Of a stretch of 64,000 bases of DNA, positions 57,745-64,000 are shown one piece after another. Both the position numbers and the translations under genes were made by a program. A model generated the notes under the pieces. It did no database searches and was not told where the DNA came from. It saw nothing but the letters and a program-made list of their open reading frames with translations. How positions within the stretch are numbered: the first letter of the stretch is position 1; every line of letters begins with the position of its first letter. The DNA is from Malus domestica (Eukaryota > Streptophyta > Magnoliopsida > Rosales > Rosaceae), in NCBI RefSeq assembly GCF_042453785.1, contig NC_091672.1, positions 6,714,501-6,778,500 of the forward strand, in the 5' to 3' direction.

Positions 57745-58553
57745 TTGGTGACTTACAAAAAAACAAGGAAACCAAAACCACAAGCCACAAGGCCAAAGGT
57801 GGAACAAGCGAGGAAGCACCGTCGCTGCAATAGTAGGAAGCCCAAAAGAAACGTAAAAGCTACTAAGCCAACGTATGTTGGGGAACCTATGGAGCAAGAG
57901 CCACGCATTCCTGTCTCCTTACACGAGTACTTCCCGAAGAACTTTTTCCAACAGTGCACTATCGCTGCATGTCACATGGTTGAAGTAGAAATGGAAGAAC
58001 CTTCAAAGGGCAAAGCCATCGCCATTGAGGGAGAAATTGCCCTCACACCCAAAGAAGGCCGATACACGTTAGCATCGAGGAAGTGCTACGATTGCCAAAG
58101 AAAATGCAAAGAGCACTAGCAGCAATCTTGCAAAGACCCAATGACCACAAAGCGCAAGAAAGCAAGGACGAAGACTTGAAACTTCGACCATATGAGTATG
58201 CCGCTTGTTGTGCTGCCCAGGACGCAATCTACTTCACTGATGAAGACTTGCTGTTAGTATCCAAGCCTCACAACCGTCATCTATTTGTATCTGGGCATGT
58301 AAAGGAGCATAAAGTCAACCGCATGCTTGTGGATGGTGGATCGGCCATAAACATCATGCCAAAGTCAACAATGACCACGATCGGCATCAAGGTGGATGAA
58401 CTGTCCCTAAGCCGTCTGCTGATCTAGGGTTTTAACCAAGGAGGACAAAGGGCGATGTGCATGATCCGAGTAGAAATGACCATTGGTGAACTCAAATCAA
58501 GCATAATATTCCACGTGATTGATGCAAGAACCTCCTATAGCTTGCTCCTATGA
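57745..58553 (+). pseudogene. Protease region of the Tat element
   Basis: The basic linker KKTRKPKPQATRPKVEQA precedes PVSLHEYFPKNFFQQCT. After a frame change, the aspartic protease segment reads HNRHLFVSGHVKEHKVNRML, then VDGGSAINIMPKSTM near 58326-58370. DGGSA stands at the place of the usual active-site D-S/T-G and is the form common in this lineage. Stops follow at 58425 and near 58550. Confidence 0.75.
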
Positions 58554-60130
58554 AGGCCTTGGATCCACGGGAATGGAGTAGTGCCATCCACCCTCCACCA
58601 ATGCTTAAAATTCTACTGTGAAGGAGTAAAAGTGATCCAAGATGATACCAAGCCATTCACCGAAGTCGAATCACACCTCGCAGACACCAAGTTCTACATG
58701 GGCGAACACATGGTGCCCGAAGCTCTTCCAGAAGAGATCAAATCCATGGGTAAAGCAACACCTAAAAAGCAGAAGTGGCAAGCCATGCCTAAAAAGCAAG
58801 AAGGAGAAGCTACGACATCTTCAAGTAAAAATGATGATGAGCCTGCTAAACCTGTAACAACCAAAAGGAATAGGACACCCTCAAATGGACCAAGCATACC
58901 TGTTTTCTGATACATCCCAATGTCGAGAACAAAGAATGGTCAATCCCCGTTTGAAACTGAAGTAAGCAAAGCCGATGCATAGTGGTACAAGGATGATGTA
59001 AAGTTGCTCAAGATGAATGCAATTTTACCTCTAACATAACTAGCGACGCTAAGGTTGTAGGACTACCACAAGGCTTCATAAAAGCTCTGCCAAAAGGGGT
59101 GGAACCAAGCTTTCTTCCAACCAAGAGGACCAAAGAAGGTTTTGATCCAAACGCCTACAAACTCATGTCGAAGGCTGGGTACGACTTCGCTTCTTTTTCG
59201 AATCCTGAAAAGAAGGTTTCAAACACCGTCAATGACAAAGAACGTGACCTCACCGAGACTCAAAAGAAATTGAAGAAGCATGGTTACGAAATTGACAACA
59301 ACAAAGCTGGACTTGGCTTCACACCGAATGCACCCATGAAGATTTCAAGCAAAGCGAAAAGTGCTAGCACTTAACATATCAGCGTGAGCATTGAACAACA
59401 TCAAGGAGAACTTAAGTCCGCCCCTCGGATGTCAGTCTTCGATAAGATGAATCGTTCAAGGCCTGAATTTCGACACTTGATCGCATTGGTGGTCAAGACC
59501 AAACCTCTGTTTTCAAGAGACTTAGCATGCCAACATCCCAAAGCTCTGTTTTCAAAAGGTTGTCAAAACCTAACAAACAAAGCAACACGGCTAGCTCTCC
59601 TCCGCGCTGGTCAGCTTTGGAAAAACTTGAAGATAACAAGAAGCCTTCTAGAAAGAGGGAGACAACGCTAATGAAAGAAAAACTCGACGATCTGGCAGGA
59701 AAAGATGATGTTTGAAGCTCTATTCCTTCAAGGATGAAGCTCCAAGCAATCTTAGAGGTTGACACAATTAGATCATTGAAAGTGAAAAGGCGCACCATCA
59801 TCCACACTGGCCAACCTTCACGCCAACAAGCCCGAAGGGACGACACTGAAGAGGAAGTCCAAGACGTCTTCCCCATCACAATCCAAGAAGGCAAAGAAGA
59901 TGAAATCCTTAAGGAAGACATCACTGCTGCACCACCACAACTTGAGGACGGGGGGGGAGGGGGCAAGCCATGGTTGATGATCTCAAGGAGCTCAACTTAG
60001 GCATGAAAGAGGAGCTGAAACCTATCTTCATAAGTGCGCTGCTAAGTGCAGATGAGATAGAGGAGTATTACCAACTGCTACTAGAGTACAAAGACGTATT
60101 TGCTTAGACCTACAAGGAAATGCCCGACCT
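58554..60130 (+). pseudogene. Spacer between protease and reverse transcriptase of the Tat element
   Basis: Frames 58581-58910 (PSTLHQCLKFYCEGVKVIQD), 59099-59374 (DPNAYKLMSKAGYDFASFSN) and 59734-60000 follow a pattern known from Tat-type elements of dicots, where a poorly conserved segment separates the two enzymes. Its role is unknown. A G run near 59950-59961 and several stops break it. Enzymatic motifs are not visible. Confidence 0.6.
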
Positions 60131-61060
60131 TAATCCTGTCATCATTGTGCATCATCTTGCAGTCAAGCCTAGAACACGACCGATAAAGCAAACTCAAAGG
60201 CACTATCGAAGCAGGCTTCATTCGAGAGGTGCAATACCCTAAATGGATCTCCAACATCGTCATTGTCCTTAAGAAATCTAGACAAATACGTGTTTGCGTA
60301 GACTTTCGAGACCTCAACGATGCTTACCCAAAGGATGACTTCCCCTTGCCAATCATCGAAATCATGGTAGACGCAACCACTGGTCATAAGGCACTGTCAT
60401 TCATGGACGGCTCTTCTGGATACAATCAAATTCACATGGCTCTCGAAGACGAGGAACTAACAGCCTTTTGCACCCCAAAAGGGATACTGTTACAAGGTGA
60501 TGCCCTTTGGTCTAAAGAACGCTGGAGCTACATATCAACGCGCAATGCAGAAAATCTTTAATGACATGCTACACAAAAATGTAGAGTGTTATGTAGACAA
60601 TGTGGTGGTAAAGACAAAGAAAAGATCAGATCACTTGAAGGATTTACGAATAGTGTTCGAAAGGCTGCAAAAATACAACCTCAAGATGAACCCGTTAAAA
60701 TGTGCATTTGGCGTCACCTTTGGAAAGTTCCTTGGGTTCATTGTCAAGCACCGTGGCATTAAACTGGACCAATCAAAGATTAAGGCCATTCAAAGCATGC
60801 ATGAGCCAAGAAACCTGCACGAGCTGAAAAGTCTAAAAGGGCGACTAGCCTTCATCAGACGCTTCATCTCCAACCTTGCAGGGCGTTGTCAACCGTTTAG
60901 TCGACTCATGAAGAAGGATGTTCCGTTCGTATAGGACGAAGCATGCCACAATGCTTTTGAAAGCATAAAAAAGTATTTATCAAGTCCACCTATTATGGGG
61001 GCGCCTGTGCCAAGGAAATCGCTCATATTATACATCGCTGCTCAGGAAAGTTCAGTTGGA
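60131..61060 (+). pseudogene. Reverse transcriptase of the Tat element
   Basis: Motifs in order: YPKWISNIVIVLKKSRQIRV, CVDFRDLNDAYPKDDFPLP, ALSFMDGSSGYNQIHMALED, MMPFGLKNAGATYQRAMQK and CYVDNVVVKTKKRSDHL. The catalytic box at 60590-60601 reads YVDN in place of YVDD, losing the second Asp. One frame change lies between 60480 and 60500 and a stop follows MKKDVPFV at 60932-60934. This copy cannot encode active enzyme. Confidence 0.88.
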
Positions 61061-61888
61061 GCACTTTTGGCACAAGAGAATGAATCCCAGAAAGAATGAG
61101 CGCTCTACTACCTCAGCCGAACTTTCACTGGCGCTGAGTTGAATTACTCCTTAATAGAAAAGATGTGCCTTGCCTTGGTGTTCGCTATCCAGAAGCTCAG
61201 GCATTACATGCATGCTTACACCATCTACTTGGTTGCTAAAGCTGACCCGGTCAAATACGTCATGTCCAAACCAGTTTTGACAGGGCGACTTGCTAAGTGG
61301 GTGTTGCTTCTTAACCAGTATGAGATCATCTACGTCCCAGCTAAAGCCGTTAAGGGATAAGCGCTAGCAGACTTTCTTGCCAATCACCCAATCCCAGTTG
61401 ATTGGAAAATCTCAGACGACTTGCCTGACGAAGAGGTGTTCTATATCGACATCTTCCCGACATGGATGATGTTCTTCGACAAATCTGCACGAGCAGACGG
61501 AGCGGGGGCAGAAGTAGTATTCATGTTGTCACAAAGGCAAATATTACCTTATTCTTTTCAACTAAGCTAATTATGCTCCAACAGCGTTGCTGAGTACCAA
61601 GCATTGATCATCGAGCTCCAAATGGCGATCAACATGGGAATCACAACCCTTGAGGTATTTGGCGACTCCAAGCTCATAATCAATCAACTCTTAACTGAAT
61701 ATGAGGTGAGGAAAGATGATCTCGTCCCATACTTCAAGCTGGCAACTCAACTGCTACACAAGTTTAAAACTGTGACACTAGAACATGTGCCACGAAAAGA
61801 AAATCAAATGGCAGACGCTCTCGCCAACCTAGCTTCAAGCATGACACTAGGAGAAGACGAAGCTGCAGACGTGCCAGTTTGCCAAAGA
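61061..61888 (+). pseudogene. Dual RNase H region of the Tat element
   Basis: First domain: ALYYLSRTFTGAELNYSLIE and LRHYMHAYTIYLVAKADP, then KAVKG with a stop where Gln is expected before ALADFLANHPIP. Second, archaeal-type domain: MMFFDKSARADGAGAEVVF, then after a stop SVAEYQALIIELQMAINMGI, LEVFGDSKLIINQL and HVPRKENQMADALANLA. Acidic residues of the second domain (the AEYQAL Glu and FGDS Asp) are kept, but the first Asp lies in FDKSA. A duplicated RNase H is diagnostic of this lineage. Confidence 0.85.
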
Positions 61889-63214
61889 TAGGTGATCTCG
61901 CTCGTCACCGAAATGCTACTGGATGATACAAATGTCATCTCAGTACTTCCAATTAATGTTGAAGAGTGGAGACAACTGTTGATCGACTACTTGGAGTATG
62001 GAAAACTTCCAGATGATCCTAAACACCGCTCTGAAATACGTCAACAAGCACCTCGCTTTCTCTACTACAAAGAAACACTATACCGACACTCTTTTGAATG
62101 AGTACTTCTGAGATGCTTAGGTGAGGAAGAAGCCAATCAAGCCATGGAAGAAGCACACTCAGGCGTATGCAGGGCACATCAACCTGGACCAAAGCTACAT
62201 TTCCATCTCAACAGAATGGGTTAATACTGGCCAAGCATGGTGAAAGACTACCTGGAACATGCCAAAAGGTTCCAAGCCTGCCAATTCCACGCCAACTTCA
62301 TACATCAACCTCCTAAACCATTACACCCTACAGCTGCTTCATGGCCATTCAATGCATGGGGATTGGACGTCGTAGGACTTATTACTCCAAAGTCATCTGC
62401 AGGAGAAGCTTACATCCTAGCTGTAACATATTACTTCTCCAAGTGGGCTGAAGCCATACCCCTAAGGGAAGTAAAGAAGGAAACTGTCGTCCGTTTCATC
62501 AAGAAGCATATCATCCACCGATATGGTGTGCCTCGCTACATTATCACTGACAATGGAAAATAGTTCTCTAACCAACTCGTGGACGAGCTCTACAAGAAAT
62601 ACAAGTTCAAATAGCACAAATTTTCCATGTATCATGCTCCGGCCAACGGTCTTGCAGAAGCATTTAACAAAACATTGTGCAATCTCCTAAAGAAAGTGAT
62701 CGGCTGAACAAAGAGAGACTGGCATGAAAGAATAAGCGAAGCACTTTGGGCATATAGGACGACACATAGGACTCTTACCTAAGCTACGCCTTATTCTCTC
62801 GTATATGGCGGGGAAGCTGTTCTACCGCTTGAAAGTCATATCCCCTCACTAAAGATGGCTATACAAGAAGGCTTGACTGATGAAGAGAATGCAAAGTTGC
62901 GCCTTCAAGAGTTGGAAGCGCTAGATGAGAGAAGGCTCGAAGCTCAACAGCACTTAGAGTGTTATCAAGCACGACTCTCCAAGGCTTTCAACAAGAAAGT
63001 ACGCCTTTATTCTTTTCAAATGGGAGATCTCGTCCTTGCATTACGTAGACCTATCATCACAACTCACAAAATGAAAAGCAAGTTCACATCAAAGTGGGAT
63101 GGACCTTACATGATACAATAAATTTTCACTAATGGCGCCTACTTAATCATGGCAGAAGACGGCTTGAAAATTGGCCCCATCAATGGCAGATTCTTGAAGC
63201 GCTACTACCCCTGA
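61889..63214 (+). pseudogene. Integrase and C-terminal region of the Tat element
   Basis: The frame runs through WRQLLIDYLEYGKLPDDPKH and FLYYKETLYRHSFE. A degraded zinc-binding segment follows (HSGVCRAHQPG, then CQFHANFIHQPP). The core has WGLDVVGLITPKSSAGEAYI, YIITDNGK and YHAPANGLAEAFNKTLCNLL. The C-terminal part holds FNKKVRLYSFQMGDLVLALR and SKWDGPYMIQ and ends at RFLKRYYP, stop 63212-63214. DDE residues are recognisable, but at least six in-frame stops occur. Confidence 0.85.
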
Positions 63215-63488
63215 AACAAACGGCATCAAGACACTCCTGGCCCGCAAGAGCATAAACTGCGCATGGCACCAAAAAAAAAAAAAAACCATTTGAACTACGT
63301 TATGACTTGATCCTTCCTCAACCGAGGATATGTAGGCAACTTGAAACGTTAAAACTTCAAGTACAGTCACACCATCTTAAAAATAATAATAAAAAAAAAA
63401 AGTAGATTCAAGAATGTAAATACTTTATTTCTTTAAAAGAATGAGTCGACTCCAAAGCCTGATAAAAAAAAAGAAATAACAAAAGACA

Positions 63489-63999
63489 CTACTTGAAAAC
63501 TATGCCCCTAAAACTACGGAGACGATCTTCAAGCAAGCCTTCCAAAGTCTTCAAAGTCTCTATCTCGGTGGGAGACAAGATGGGCAACTCCATAGTCACG
63601 TCTTTCTCTCGTTCTAGGCGTGAAATCTCCTATTGGTTCTGAGAAAGTGTAGTTCCCTGCTCCGCGAGAACACTTTCAAGTTGCGATGCTTCAATTACCA
63701 ACTGCTCTCGTTCTCGCACCAACGCATCTAGACGCACCTGGACAGAAGTTAAAGAAGTTTCTGTGACTTGATAATCTCCCGAAGCAGCTTGCTAAGAAGA
63801 CAGGACTTAAGCCAGTGACAAGTTTATTGTTGCTAGCTGATGAGCTTTATCATATGGACTCAACTTCTCCAAGGAAATAGCACGCAAGGAAGAATACTCA
63901 GCCGAAGCGGCCATAAGTTCGGCAATCTTGATCTTTAAGGATGAAGAATCAACGTTAAGGTTGTCAATCATAGAAACAAGCTTCGAAAAATCCTCCGTG
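63489..63999 (-). pseudogene. Antisense coiled-coil frame after pol of the Tat element
   Basis: On the minus strand one frame reads from the window end to a stop at 63491-63489 with only three internal stops (TAA, TAG, TAG). Segments read TEDFSKLVSMIDNLNVDSSS, AAVSAEYSSLRA-like heptads, VRLDALVREREQLVIEASQL, EISRLEREKDVTMELPILSP and EIETLKTLEGLLEDRLRS. The composition is that of a coiled coil. Extra frames, often antisense, between pol and the 3' LTR are known from Tat-lineage elements, with unresolved function. The N-terminal part lies beyond the window. Confidence 0.65.
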
Positions 64000-64000
64000 A

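Larger units (their letters stand above)
55200..64000 (+). mobile_element. Tat-lineage Ty3/gypsy retrotransposon, decayed, 3' end outside the window
   Basis: The 5' LTR (55200-55880) is followed by a TTTGGCAC..CCCAGTGGGA leader typical of Tat-type elements. Gag, protease, a long spacer, reverse transcriptase, RNase H, a second archaeal-type RNase H and integrase follow, ending at 63214. An antisense coiled-coil frame lies beyond. The two RNase H domains are a hallmark of the Tat lineage. There are many in-frame stops and some frameshifts. The 3' LTR is not reached. Confidence 0.88.

Noticed and set aside
55948..63214. Stop-codon reassignment (stops read as Gln) in the Tat element
   Set aside because: Host genes in the same window use all three stops normally, and the element also has frameshifts and lost catalytic residues. 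Decay explains the stops.
1..64000. A new defence, toxin or biosynthetic gene system
   Set aside because: All supported genes are known plant families with unrelated roles, and remaining coding traces belong to transposons or one sucrose-transporter relic.

Overview
The window is nuclear DNA of a dicot plant. It has spliced genes with GT-AG introns, AT-rich intergenic DNA and dense layers of plant transposons. The transposon and SINE types recall woody Rosaceae such as apple or pear; that is an impression from memory, not something proven here.

Five host genes are supported. (1) 769-5115, minus: a SANT/Myb plus bromodomain chromatin protein, three exons, 673 aa. (2) 16800-17819, minus: a single-exon 339-aa chloroplast outer-envelope pore protein of the OEP40 type. 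(3) 36519-38820, plus: NSE4, the kleisin subunit of the SMC5/6 complex, seven exons, 378 aa. (4) 39812-43086, minus: plastid enoyl-ACP reductase (MOD1/ENR) of fatty-acid synthesis, twelve coding exons, 392 aa, with one GC-AG intron. (5) 46888-49914, plus: a CCCH zinc-finger/KH RNA-binding protein of the KHZ type, three exons, 301 aa. In every case the reading frame closes across all the junctions I placed. A truncated, frameshifted sucrose-transporter exon lies at 53764-54421. The five genes have unrelated housekeeping or regulatory roles and form no pathway together.

Most of the rest is mobile DNA. At 9038-16396 a hAT-type element with an 8-bp target duplication has been split by a second hAT element and by a Ty3/gypsy chromovirus whose two LTRs differ greatly in length. 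At 18253-25201 and 25773-32480 two roughly 7-kb hAT elements of one family lie in opposite orientation about 570 bp apart, each with its own perfect 8-bp target duplication. Each carries a BED/DUF659/hAT transposase gene with inactivating changes. The second copy lies inside a PIF/Harbinger-like element, and the first carries a MULE-like insertion that the second lacks. Copia remnants lie near 7.2-8.8, 44.8-45.9 and 51.5-53.7 kb. A head-to-head pair of RNase H domains lies at 33.3-34.1 kb. Several SINEs and short TIR elements sit between the genes. From 55200 to the window end there is a Tat-lineage Ty3/gypsy element with two RNase H domains and a degenerate antisense coiled-coil frame after pol. 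Its 3' LTR is outside the window.

I saw no CRISPR array, rRNA gene, tRNA gene or prokaryote-type system. The most interesting material is transposon architecture: the inverted hAT pair with its ordered nesting, the antisense frame of the Tat element, and several exact target duplications that let insertion order be read directly.
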